A DNA stretch of 64,000 nt, taken from the NCBI GenBank assembly GCA_033439295.1, contig JAVTLE010000003.1, forward strand, positions 744,001 to 808,000, in the 5' to 3' direction. Shown one piece after another: positions 38,001 to 48,926 of this stretch. Positions within the stretch are counted from its first letter, which is position 1; every line of letters starts with the position of its first letter. Source of the stretch: Deuterostichococcus epilithicus. Taxonomy: Eukaryota > Chlorophyta > Trebouxiophyceae > Prasiolales > Stichococcaceae. A program made the position numbers and the translations under genes. The notes beneath the pieces are model-generated. The model saw only the letters and a list, made by a program, of their open reading frames with translations. It did not search any database and was not told where the DNA came from.

Positions 38001-41000
38001 ACACTTGCTGGTGAAGGTCGTGCCGCCAGCCACCATGAGCCGCAGCCGGAGTCACCCCTGGCGAGGCAGCCGCAGTGCAATGCGCCTCCCCAGTGTTCAG
38101 CGGTCCCAGGCTCTGGACCCGCTGCCGAAACTGATCTTGCGCTGAAATCACTTGTAGGTGAAGGGCGTGCCGTCCGCCGTGAGCGAGGCGCAGGCGCAGG
38201 CGCTGCTGGCGGCGGCGGCGCCATTCCGGGACGCCTACCTGGGCGCGGCGCTGTCGCGCCTCAACGACGCTGTCGGCGCCGCGTTCCCCGGTGGCAGCCG
38301 GCCGCTGCCGACCACAGCAGACCTGCAGAAGTGCATCGGGTGAGCTGTCATGACACTTTACAGGAACCCTCGCCCGCCATGCAAATTGCCTGAAGCAGTG
38401 TGCTGCTCACACCAACCCCTTGCATCAGCTAATCAGGTGTGAGAATGAAACTGTGCATTCCCGTGCCCGCAGGCGCATGCACGAGGAGCTCAAGGCGGTG
38501 TCACAGAGCCCCCGCCTGGCGGGTCAGGCAGCCGCTGGCGTGGGTGAGTGCCACCTGCGCACCTGCCCTTCGAGCACAGGCTTCGTCGACTCGGATTTCT
38601 CGCACATCTGCGCCCGTGCAGCAGCCTGATTGGTGACGGCCCCCTGTGCTTGCCTGTCCTGTCACATCAGACGAGCCAGGCGCAGCATCGCCCACGCCTG
38701 CGAGCCCTGGGGACGCCCGGACTCATGACACCCGTGCGCTGCACAGGCACGGCGCTGCAGCTGATGGCGGAACGGGCAGAGTACATGGCAGCCGGCGGTC
38801 CCGAGGCGCGGTCCGTGGCGGGGCCCGCCACGGCGGCGACGGCGCGCAACATCGCGCTTGCGGGCTCGCTCGCGGAGGTTGCGCGGTCCCTGCGGGGGCT
38901 GCTGCCACGGCTGCCGCCGGCCGCCGCCGCCGCCCTCGAGTGCGTGCAGCTGCAACTTAACGAGCTCTGCATGTCGGCAAAGGCATCAGGACGCCTGAAT
39001 TGTAGCCTCTGCAACAAGGGACTGGCAGAGGGCGCATGCAGATAAGACTGACCATCGATGCGCACCGATGCCCGTGATCAAGCAGGCCTCGAGGCTTTAG
39101 GAGGCAACCTCGCAAACCTGTGCAGGCGTCAGCGTAGGCGGTGCAGGCTGCCGCTGCTCCATCTCCTGGCTCTTCCTCTGCCGAGCTCTGCGCCCCGGCT
39201 GCGGCGCCGGCGGCGGCTGGAGGCGATGCAGGCGGCGGTGTTGCCGACCATACTAGCAATTCGGTCCAGAGGGCATTGCTCAGCGAAAAGAATGTGCCGG
39301 ATACAACTTTCACAACTTGCGCACCACTCCTCCGCAGGCGCCCACTGGAGGCGGTGCAGGCGGCGGCGGTGGAGGTGGTGCTGCCGCTGTTCCGTGCGAT
39401 TGTGGACGCGGCGGAGGCGGCGCTGCTGCGGCTGCACGCCCAGGGGTGGGACGGCGCGATCGCCCCGGGGCAGGACGGCAGCGGCGCGCTGCGCGCCTCG
39501 CATTATATGGCCGACCTGACGCGCCACCTAGCCCACTGCCGGTGTGTCTCGACAAACTCCGGCTTATCAGCACTGCTGGGGAGCTTGCCATGGCTGCCCG
39601 GGATGATTAGCGCCACACCATCCTGCTGTGCCGAGACGAAGGTAGCTGTCTTGCGTGTTGCAAGCAGCTGCCTGCACGTGCTGCAGTGCTGCAGTTGTCC
39701 TTGCGGCTGTTTGCGCCTCGAGTGACAGTCGCCGTCTCCTGCCTTGCACAGCGATGGCGTCTAGTTGCGGCCATTTTGGTAGGATCAGGGATTCCCCTGT
39801 CCAACGCCTGTCTCTCGATCCCCATGCTCGAACAGTCCTGCACCGCTCTTGCCCCGCTCTTGCAGGTCCGAGTTCCTGTCGGCCTTCACGCCGCCGCCGG
39901 GCCCCGGCTCGGCGTCCGTCGCGACGCCGCTCGTGGACCGCTTCGCTGCTCGCGTCTTGGTCCTTTTCGCCCGCCACGCCTCGCTGCTGCGCCCCCTCAG
40001 CCAGGCCGGCAAGCTGCAGCTCGCCAAGGTGTGCGGCGACCTGCAACGAATCGCAACAGCCGCAGCGGGTCGGCCGCCCGTGCAGACTGCCCTGTGTCTG
40101 TGTGCTCCTCAAGTGCCATTGCCTGTGCACATCCTTGGAGCCTCGAGTCCGGCTGTCACAACCATACACCCTGGGCAGCGCTCTGCGGCCCCGTGCCCAA
40201 GCCGCACCAGCCACACTAAAATAGTCACATTGGTTCTGTTTCCTGCAGGACATGCCCGCCACACCCGTTCAAGTGTATCACTGTATGTACCGCAGGACAT
40301 GGCCGAACTGGAGGAGGCGGTTGGGGCGCACCTGGCGCCACCCGCCAGCCTGGGCCGCCCCTTCCGCGCGCTGCGCGCCCTGCGCTCCCTGCTCTTCGCC
40401 GGTAAGAAACATCAGATGTCATCCGGTGCACCAGCTGCAACGTCGTCGGACATGTGCAGCCTGCAGTGGCGTGCAAAGTGCTGTGCGCCCTGCGCTCCTC
40501 ATTGCCGGTCAGTGCGGGCTGTCACGGTTGTTCGCGCCAGCTGTACTGCACTTAAAATCCTACCATTCGCTGGTCATCGTCCTGTCAACTGCAATTGATT
40601 GCATCATTTGCGATGCCAGTGGATGTCTGTGTTGCCTGTGCGGGGACAGTGGCTTGCGGGGTGCTGCCCTCCCTGCGCTTTGCGGGTCACATCCGTCAGC
40701 TGTCGTGTTTCTGGCCGGCTGCAGCGTCCGTACCAGCAGCAATTTCTGGACCTGCGCCCGTGTTGCTCTTAGAATGCGCGCAGCATGCAGGGCCAGTGAG
40801 ATGCAGACTGCTCCATGTCGCCTAGTGGACATGTCCACAGAGGCCACCGAACAGCAGTGTGCTGCCCTTCCGCGCTCTGCAGCTGGTGTAGCTGCTATTC
40901 CAATAGGCGCGAAAGTCAACACGTGATGTCCAGTCCCAGGTTCTGCACGTGCGACGGCGGTGGCGTTGGCTCTGCTGCCGCGCGCTAATTTCACGACCGA

Positions 41001-41812
41001 GCCCGCTCTTCATTGTCGAAAACCGCATCGCCTGCGGCCGCAGAGACGGCGGACCTGAAGGAGCCTGGCAGCGGTGTGCTGGCGGGTGTGCCGCCGGTGG
41101 CGGCGGCGCACCACCTCTTCTCGCGTGCCCCGCCGGCGCTGCTTTCGCCCATGTCCCGCAGCGGCCTCACGCCCGCCCAGGTGCGCCGCTGTAGCCTCGT
41201 TCTGGTCGAATCCTTGTGGGCTCTTGCTTGCCCTTGTAAACCTTGTAAAGCCAGGATGGAGTCCGGCGCTGCTGTCGCCCATGGCTCAAGTGCAAGGTGC
41301 AACTTCCCAACCTCAGCTCAGCGGCCACGGCGGTCTGTAGCTCGACACCTGCCGGCGGACTTCACATCCCTCAGAAAGCTGTGGCAGAGGGGCACATATC
41401 TGCCGTCAGCGCAGATGCTGAGATGCCATCTAAAAGAAGGTTATGACTGCCGTTACTGCGGTGCTAACCGCCCAACCCTCCCCTCGGGCTCCGAGTGGCT
41501 CTTCCTTTGCTCTGCTAAAGTGGGCCTCCACATCCCATATAGCGCGCCACGTGCATCTTGGCAGCGCATGTGCCGCATGCACGCTGACCGGGCATTGTTT
41601 GTGGCACATTTGTGACCAGAAAAATGTGTATTTTCCGATTACGGGCTCCTGCTGTGCCATCTGTGGTGCAGTACTCGGCGTGGCTGGACCAGCACAGCTC
41701 GGCGGAGGCGCTGCGCAGCATTGCCGCAGCGATCGAGGCATCGCCGGCAGCCGCGCGGGAGGGTGTGGAGGTTGTGCCGCTCATGCTGCGGCTGTGCTCC
41801 GGCAGCGGCTGA
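35033..41812 (+). CDS. COG5: Conserved oligomeric Golgi complex subunit 5 (COG5)
   Basis: COG5 is a lobe B subunit of the COG tether for retrograde transport within the Golgi. Clear exons are 35033-35203, 35459-35644, 35898-36170, 36366-36455, 36686-~36839, ~37070-37227, 37653-37803, 38158-38339, 38473-38543, 38747-~38950, 39338-39541, 39866-40028, 40296-40401, 41044-41180 and 41672-41812. Diagnostic pieces are FLEEADFDAGKFASRALAGA, GLRLLEDQLRGEVVGRHDEL, LQAALRRVRAEILEPYQQ, KLTTKLRAALADP, CQRVLAKKRDPLSHALFLDE, QCMADLTRH-like YMADLTRHLAHCRSEFLSAF, and AGKLQLAKDMAELEEAVGAH. The internal ATG at 35069 (MPDLLANNPQFAPFLEE) is an equally good start. The joins at ~36839/37070 and ~38950/39338 are unresolved. 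Many introns contain decayed copies of nearby exon edges. Confidence 0.9.
35354..35402 (+). repeat. Decayed copy of COG5 exon 2 start
   Basis: This 49-nt segment lies 105 nt upstream of the real exon start at 35459. The first ~34 bases differ at only four positions, and both read DGLRLL(D/E)DQLR. The real exon follows CAG; the copy follows CCG, so its acceptor is destroyed. Confidence 0.88.
37933..37956 (+). repeat. Decayed copy of a COG5 exon 3' end
   Basis: The exon end and donor at 37785-37808 are repeated at 37933-37956 with about 21 of 24 bases identical, and weaker similarity continues upstream. The real donor GTGCGT is GAGCGC in the copy, so it cannot splice. Confidence 0.8.
40481..40690 (+). 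repeat. Two decayed copies of a COG5 exon end and donor
   Basis: The exon end at ~40371-40405 (coding RALRSLLFA, donor GGTAAG) has a copy at 40481-40513, sharing the 15-base block TGCGCCCTGCGCTCC and an altered donor region GCCGGTCAG. A weaker third copy lies at 40661-40690. Confidence 0.6.
41263..41283 (+). repeat. Intronic copy of a COG5 exon segment
   Basis: Twenty of 21 bases match the exon segment at 41133-41153 (coding PALLSPM). The copy sits in the downstream intron, 130 nt away. Confidence 0.75.
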
Positions 41813-42330
41813 AATTGATGACGGTGACACCTGGTGGCCGGGGACGGATACCCAATCTGTACGTCCATCGAACATGGAAACAGCAGTGCCTGTGCACAGG
41901 GGAGCCGCAGCCATGGACGTCATACAGGTCGACGATGCACCGAGGGCAGTGTTTTCAGCGGCTGGTGGTCACTGGTTGTCAAGCTGCAACAGGCAGTACG
42001 CGGGCAAATAAAATAATGTCGTGCATGATACTCAATTTGACAGTGTTGCTGGGGATCGAAGCAGCATGAGAAAGCAAATTCCGAAACAGCACCCTCATGT
42101 GTGTGCACGCATTATGGGTGTCTACCACGGTGGCCAGGGCGGCTGTGACAAGCAAACCGAGCTGTCTGCATTGGCACAGTGTCCGGGGACTTCCAAAAAT
42201 TGTCTGTGAACTCTGTGTCACGGATGTGTGCCAAAGGATTTTCATTCTAAGTGATCCCATCGGCGTGAGCTTTCCGCACCAGCCGCCTCATATGTGCGCC
42301 GCACTGGGCGCCACAAGACCTTGTGCGGCC
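41813..42330. other. Convergent intergenic region
   Basis: It lies between the COG5 stop and the dioxygenase stop on the opposite strand. Composition is mixed and no coding-like segment, RNA gene or repeat was found. It should hold both 3' untranslated regions. Confidence 0.5.
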
Positions 42331-45300
42331 TCAGAAGAACCTTGCGTTGGCCTTGTCAGCAGTGTCCAGCACGATCTTTTGCGTGGTGCCCGGCGGCTGC
42401 GGCCATCCACCTGCAAGAGCAGCCAGCAAGAAGCTTAACGCATCATCCTAAGGCATCTGCACCGGGTTGACGCACACCACACATGCCCATGTGAACGCGT
42501 TGCCATCGGATCGATGCACTTTGATGATGTTAGATTGCATCAGTTTGAGGCCAGGGTCCACGCACCGGCGGCGTCGATGAGGCGCTTGCCAAAGCAGGGC
42601 AGGGGACCGGCAGCGCGCAACTCCGAGGGGTCCTTGCCGCTCGTGTCATTCCACCAGCGCAGCAAGTGTCGCTTCTGGTACGCTTCCTGCGGCAAGGGAT
42701 GCATTATCCAAGACTAAATGACGGGTCTGACACCGATGGCTTGCTGAACGACCGCACAGGTCTGCTGCCTCTGCATGGTGCTGCCTCTGCACCGTATGGG
42801 TGCGGTGTGCCTGGAGTTTAGCATGTTGCATATGCCGCACCTCGCCATCGGTGAAGCCATCCCGCGTGTGCATCATCGTCGTGTTGTGCACCCACTGGAT
42901 GTCGCCCGGCTCCAGGATGACCCGCAGGTGCAGCTCCGGGTCCTGCGCCAGCGCCTGCACCGTCCTGCGGCGCATAACAATGGTTCATGTAGGTGTGCGT
43001 CCACCCGAAATGAGGGCACCGGCCGGGGCCGATGCACGGCAAGAGTCTGGCACACATAGGATGCACTGTGGCAGCGGCGGACTGTGGCTGGCCAGAAAGG
43101 AAAGCGTTGAACGGTCTCGGACGGCGCGCACCTCATGGCCTCCAGCTGCAGCGGGCTGAGTCGTGGCACAAAATCATGCTCCTGTGTCACACAGAGTCAG
43201 GCGCCATCAGAGTGCACAATTGTGACAAATGAAACACTCTCGACATGCAGCGTGCCCCGACTGGACATGGCTTGCGTGTTGCTCGTCAGCAGGGGCTTGT
43301 GGGTGACAGGTCGATGCGAAAACTCTCGAAAACGCATTTCAGGACATTTTAAAGACCCACCTGTGCCGCAAGGTAGCCGCTGCCCATGTACACGACGTGC
43401 AGCCGCCCGTCGCTGCCATAGTGGAACGGCTGCATCACAGGCAAGAGGCTGAGGTGCTGCTGTTCACGAGCTTCACTTGACTCGCTTAGCCGCACACCCA
43501 ACTCGGGGGAGCAATCCTGGCGTGCCGGTCAGAGCGCATTGCGAGTAAGCTGACCCCAGAATGCAGAGTACACGCAAGAAGAATGCCCAGGGCGCACATC
43601 CCACAGCTTTGCACGATGAGGCGCACACCTGCACGGGGACGAAGTTCTTGGTACCATCGGGCTCCACCAGGCGCTGCCCCTGGTCCGACAGGTAGCCGGT
43701 GCTTCCGATCCAGAACTTCTGCTGCGCCAGCGCTTCCACCAGGTCCTGGGGCAGCAATTGAATTTCAAGAATAAAGCAACTGTTGCTGGCGGACGATTCA
43801 TCTTGCAGGCAAGAGGTATCAGCTGCAGACACGGCTCAAAAGCTTGGTTGAGCTGAAGATGCTCTCAAAGATGCGAGCGATGGAAATTAATACGAGACGC
43901 ACGCGGCGGCCTCGGCGCAGCAGCTCGTTGTGGATGGTGATGCTGGACACCCAGCGGCTGTCACCGCCCTGCAGGGCCTTCCCAATGCTCAGCATGCCCA
44001 CGATGTCGATGCAGAACTGGTCGCTGCAGGGCAGGGGCAAGGAACGTATCAGGTCACCGGGCTGCGGCACGATGTAATGCGGGGGCGCATTTGGGTAAGG
44101 TGCGCAGGAGCGCAGGCAGTCATATTTCTGACGGTTCTCAACCAAAGCGAAAGCAGCGAAGGTGATTACGATCGCACGACGGCTCCACACCTGTGGAAGT
44201 TCTGCTTCAGGTTGGTGTTGGGGCTGCGGGACTTCTTGCCTTTGATGTCTGCATGCCAAACAATGCAGCAAGTTCAGGGTTGATTGAACGGTTTGATTAC
44301 CATGGCGACGAGCTGACGACTGCCCATTCAAACACGTCGGCCGGGTTGCAGTCACCTAGATTCTGCGCAAGTGCAGAACTAGGAAGCGTACCAGACTGCA
44401 GGTCGTGAAGGTGATTGACCAGGTGTCCGAATTTGTTGATGGGCAGCACACGGCCGATGTGCTGGCCCACACCCCACCACAATATAACCAGTTGCAGTCG
44501 ATTGTACCTAGTTACAAGAACACGAGCAGTTTCTGTCAATGCCAGTGTCACGACGTGCGATAATGCAAAGCGCCACAACACTGTTAGCATCTTGCGGCTG
44601 CAGCAAACTTCCACAAGATGAACCAAAGTAAAGACACATGCAAACAAGAGAAATACCGCTCGACGGGCACGCCGCGCATGATCTGGAAGCCTCTGCCGTG
44701 CGACACCTCCGCCGCCATCTCCCGCAGTTTCGGCCCCAAGGTAGGCAGCGGGAAGGCGTCGCGCGTCACCGTTGGCACCTGTGCAAACAATGGCGTGAAA
44801 AGACCGCTATCGTGCACCAGATTGCGTCACAGGTTCACCTTGGTGGCCTGCGTGCCTCCTGCTTGCTGCGCAAGCGAGCCGTGACAGATTTCGACAACTG
44901 GGACCACTAAGTTCCCAGCAAACAGATCAACAATCAACCTGCAGCAAATCCCACCTTCTCCACCTCGTCGATACCGCTGGCCTCCACCTGCCGCACTGCG
45001 GCGTCCAGCTCGTCAATGTCCTGCATTGTGCAAAAAAGGCACGAGAATGATGAGCAAGACATCTGGCGCTGTCAGAGCTGCAATCCTGATGACAGCTCAT
45101 GCTCATTACCGCGAGGAACAATCCTTGTTGCTTGGGGGCAGCACCAACTTTGGAGAGTCACCTGGGCACTGAGGAGGTAAATCCACTCCTCGCTACGCTT
45201 GCGCAGCTCCGCTCCTTTCCACGCAGCTGGGCCGTCGATGATAGTGAAGGGCTCCACCGCGTCCTGCGGGGACGTCCTGCGCAGACAGGCGCACGTAGCG

Positions 45301-45614
45301 TGATGTTCGCACGTGCCCACAACACGTCCTCTGCCGCTGGTGCAGCGTGCGTTGACGCCGCGAAGCGGCTCTCAGTCAGGCGAACAGAGGCTTAAGACTC
45401 TAATGAGCTCAGGTGATATTAAGAGCGTGCGTGCCGCTAAATAGACGGCCTGCGACAAAAAGCAGGCTCACCGTAGCTTCGCGGCGGCCTGCACATTCGC
45501 CTTCAGCTGACTCCGCGTCGCCGCCGCGACGTCAAACTCATGATCTGTAAGCGTGTGGAGGTCGTAGGACGGTGGCAGCGCCGGGAACGTGTCGTAGGCC
45601 AGAGCCGGCGACAT
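42331..45614 (-). CDS. TauD/TfdA-type Fe(II)/2-oxoglutarate dioxygenase
   Basis: A member of the large family that oxidises small substrates such as taurine or betaine derivatives using 2-oxoglutarate and oxygen; the substrate here is unknown. The start is MSPALAYDTFPALPPSYDLH. Exons carry EPFTIIDGPAAWKGAELRKR (~45270-45163), DIDELDAAVRQVEASGIDEV (~45023-44955), GRGFQIMRGVPVER (~44779-44662), WWGVGQHIGRVLPINKFGHL (~44480-44400) and NLKQNFH joined to SDQFCIDIVGMLSIGKA. The join at ~44190/44030 creates FHSD, the iron-binding HxD pair. Next are SSITIHNELL, FWIGSTGYLSDQG, QPFHYGSDGRLHVVYMG, GDIQWVHNTTMMHTRDGF with the distal His, and KRHLLRWWND with the 2-oxoglutarate-binding Arg. The last exon ends LDTADKANARFF and TGA. 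A plastid signal is not obvious. Confidence 0.87.
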
Positions 45615-46015
45615 TCTGGTTGATTCCTGCACGGGCTGCACGCAGAGGCTGGCTTCACCCCTCCTGCCGGGTGAACCGCGGTGATAGAGAAAGTTATTTA
45701 ACATCTCTTTTGCAGGCACGGCGCCCGTGTGCGCTCGGCAGCCCAACGCAGAAGCGCCCACCTTATCACCTTACGTCGTCTGCAGGTGAACCGGATGGCT
45801 TCGTGTCGCTTGCTGCAAAATGGACGGCGCTTCTGTTTCGAGATTCTTACCAGACTGAAACACTGGCAGGCAAAGCAGGTTGTGATTGCAGTGAAGGCGG
45901 GGCCGACATGCTGGCCGCACGCAGGCACGTGCTCGGGGTCCTTAAGCCCTAGTCCTGAACGCCAGTCCCAAAACTTGCAGTTGCTCAAGCAACCCTGTCG
46001 CTTTCACAGCACCGC
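45615..46015. other. Intergenic region upstream of the dioxygenase
   Basis: This gap lies between the dioxygenase start and the 3' end of the CCCH gene, both on the minus strand. It should contain the dioxygenase promoter. No further gene is visible. Confidence 0.45.
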
Positions 46016-48107
46016 CTAACCATGCAGATACTGCCCTACGCCGTCCGCGTAGTTGGTGCCCGCAAAAGCGGAACGGTCCTTCACCGACGCGATGGCCGCC
46101 GCCATGGCGCCCTTGGGCAGGTCGGCGGCAGAGATCGTGCCGACGCCCATGAGGACGCACATCGCGCGGATGCGGTCCGTGTAGGCCACCTCAGGCGGCG
46201 GCCCCGCCGGTGGCTCGTCCGGCGGCTTCGGCGCGCCTGCACCATCCAGGCGCCGGCTGTTTCGGGGAGGAGTTAGGGCAGGCGTCATCTTTGCGTTTTC
46301 AATGCCGGAGGATGGGCCGGTGACCCAGCGCTGCCATGTGGCAGCTCACGCCAGGATTCATACATCGACTGCTTTAGTCACATCCACCCCCAAGCACATT
46401 GCCATGACCGCACAGCAGATGCCTCACCGGTGGAGGGAGCCGGGGCGGGAGCGACCGACGCGGGCGGCGGGCGAGGCGGCGGCCGCGGCGGCGCCGGCGC
46501 AGGAGGTCGTGGGCCCTGCTGCTGCATCTGCGCAACCACCACGGCGGCGCAACCCTCAGCAAAGGTGCCTGTCCTGAGCCGGCTGGTGACACGCTGAGGC
46601 AACAGGGTTGTGGCAAACCCCTGCAGCACAGGCAGGCAGGAATGACGGCACGAATGGTCGGCACCTGCATCATGGCCATCTGAGCAAAGGCGGGGTCGAC
46701 GCCCTGCGGCGGCACCGGCATGGCCGCCTCTGCCCCTGGGCCGCTGCCAGCGCTCTCGGGCCTGGGGCCGCCTCTCCGCTCCGCCGCCTTTGAGCCGCCT
46801 GCCCAAGGCCATGAGCTTCCCAGTCGCCGACATCCAGGCGCTGGATCACGAATGTCACCATTGTTGCTGCTGGCGCAGACTAGGTGTGTGCCTGCAAGAT
46901 GTCGTGCACAATGCAGGCCCGATCCATTACGCATGCACCGAATTGAGCTTCGCCTCAGCTGCACGCTATGAGGATGCAAGACGGCAAGAATGGTGTCACC
47001 TATGGTGCCGTCGGGGCCGGGGCGCAGCTCATGCTTCCCGTGCGCAAAGCTGCACGTGTTGCCCTTTTCGCAGCTGCCGGTGTCCATGAACTTGAAGCAC
47101 AGGCGCGTCTTGTACAGTGGCCCCTGAAAGCCCGGGCCGAAGCCTGCACAGGAAATGGATTGCATCACGCTATGCAACATGAAAGCGCTGTGCGGGGAGC
47201 AATGGAGGCCGCTATGGATGGGCGGACAAGCCTGCTGAATGCAGGCAGAGAAATCAGCGGCAGCAGCGATGGCACAACAGCAATGTCGGTCACGCCTCGG
47301 ATGCATCGGGAAGGGAAGGCGCAAAGTTTCGGCCTCTTTTCGAGGCTTGCATCAGCGGCTGCACCTGCTTGTTTGCAAAAGCTGAAGTTTGTGAGAGGAA
47401 AAGGATCGGGGCACCGCACCCACTGGTCTCTGCATGTCTCGCTCCCCGTGTGCGTACTTGCAGGTGTCGCCGTAGTTGCAACGCCCCGCCTGCCAGCTGC
47501 GGAGCCATCAGCAGCATGTTGTTCCAGATCTGACACTCATATATCCGTTTGCTTGTCGGCCGATTTCAATTGTCACGTCGCAAGGACCTCCGCAAGCTTG
47601 ACTGGTGGTATGTTGTGCGCAGTCTATGCACAGTGGGTGTCAGAAGCATCGGCCGGCCCGCACGCATGGCAGATGCGGGTCTTGTAGAAGGCGTTGCGCT
47701 CGCCATCGCCGCCCGGCGGCACTGACATGGGGCCGCCACCCATGGGCCCCATTCCTGGTCCCATCATCATCTGCGCAGCAGGTGAATTGTTATTCAGTGC
47801 TGAGCATGGGCCCTGCGGCCTTGATGACTGACAACAGTCCTACCCTTTGGACTGAAAACAAGTTTGCATATGGGTCTGGGCATAAATACCCCTGACAGAC
47901 TCTTAGCCTGGTTCCGGCGAGGCACAGTGCACCACATGTGCCTGAGGGCGCAACCGCAGGTGACGGGTTGAATGCGGACAGGGTTGAGCTCACCGGGCCG
48001 AACCCCTGCTGCATGGGCACGCCCATCGGGCCTCCCATAGGACCCTGTATGAAGGGGCCGGGCAGCATGTTGGGCGGCATCATGCCGCCCGGCCCCATGT
48101 TGTTCAT
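46016..48107 (-). CDS. Tandem CCCH zinc-finger RNA-binding protein
   Basis: Two CCCH fingers of the tristetraprolin/plant C3H type indicate an mRNA-binding regulator. The ATG at 48107 begins a Met/Gly/Pro-rich region (NNMGPGGMMPPNMLPGPFIQ). Then comes NAFYKTRICHA joined to WQAGRCNYGDTCKYAHGERD, a C-x7-C-x5-C-x3-H finger (~47710-47427). The second finger, YKTRLCFKFMDTGSCEKGNT then CSFAHGKHEL, is C-x8-C-x5-C-x3-H (~47130-47020). Further exons carry PVPPQGVDPAFAQMAMMQ, a Pro-rich stretch, and a C-terminal exon (~46260-46016) with YTDRIRAMCVLMGVGTISAA and GVGQYLHG. The stop is TAG, the only such stop among the identified genes; a TGA follows three codons later in frame. A 5' exon upstream of 48107 is possible. 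Confidence 0.82.
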
Positions 48108-48926
48108 GGCTCCCCGCTGTGGCCACAGCTGCTCGAGACCGTCGTGCAGACGGCCTCGGGAATTCTGCTCAGAGTCTCCTATGAAACTGCATGTGGATTT
48201 AGACACGATGCCCTTGCAACACGTCAACGACTGTGGAAAATTGCGCGTTGCCGATCGAATTTGTGGATGTGCCCAGGTGTCAGCCAAGTTCCGCAATCCG
48301 CTATCAATGCCTGGGAGACGTTGCCGAGTGTCAAATTCGACGAGAAATAACGGAAGGAACAAACCTGGCTGGACTGCCAGACAGAGCCATTTCCGTCGCA
48401 GCAGAGTCGTCGCTGTTGGAGACAGTGGCGAACAGTCTTCCCTCGCCGCTGGAAGCCCCCGCAGCTGGTACACGCGCGAACTCCGTAAATCGGAGAGGAA
48501 AGCACGGCTCTTACACCGATGCGTAGGTCGAAGGCAACATCTAACTGGGCCATCCGACCGTGCAACAGCTAGATACGGTGGGTGCGCGTTTGTGCTCAGA
48601 TGTCCAGCCAGGCGAAATAGCAAAACCAGAAGCGGCATAAAGCAAACCAGGAAGCCATAGCTACAAAGCAGTGCAGACTCCAGCATGTGGCACTGAGCAG
48701 AAGCCCCTGCAGGACGGCAGCATTCTTGTAATGAGACCCGCAAGATGACCGACGCCCTTCCCTTGTGGTTGCGTTGGACGGTCAGGTTTCGCCTCAGTGT
48801 GCCCTCTCGTGCTGTCGACGGGAACTCCTGAAAGAAATAGCGCCGATGGGAAAGTTTGCTGACAGCTGGGTGTTGTGAGTCCTTTGGCCAGGTGCTTGCG
48901 TGCAGGACTGCCGTGTACGGCTCCTG
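48108..48926. other. Intergenic region
   Basis: About 0.8 kb lies between the CCCH gene start and the stop of the large nuclear-protein gene. Codon use of the open frames is not coding-like and composition is lower in GC. It should contain the CCCH promoter. No RNA gene or repeat is evident. Confidence 0.45.
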
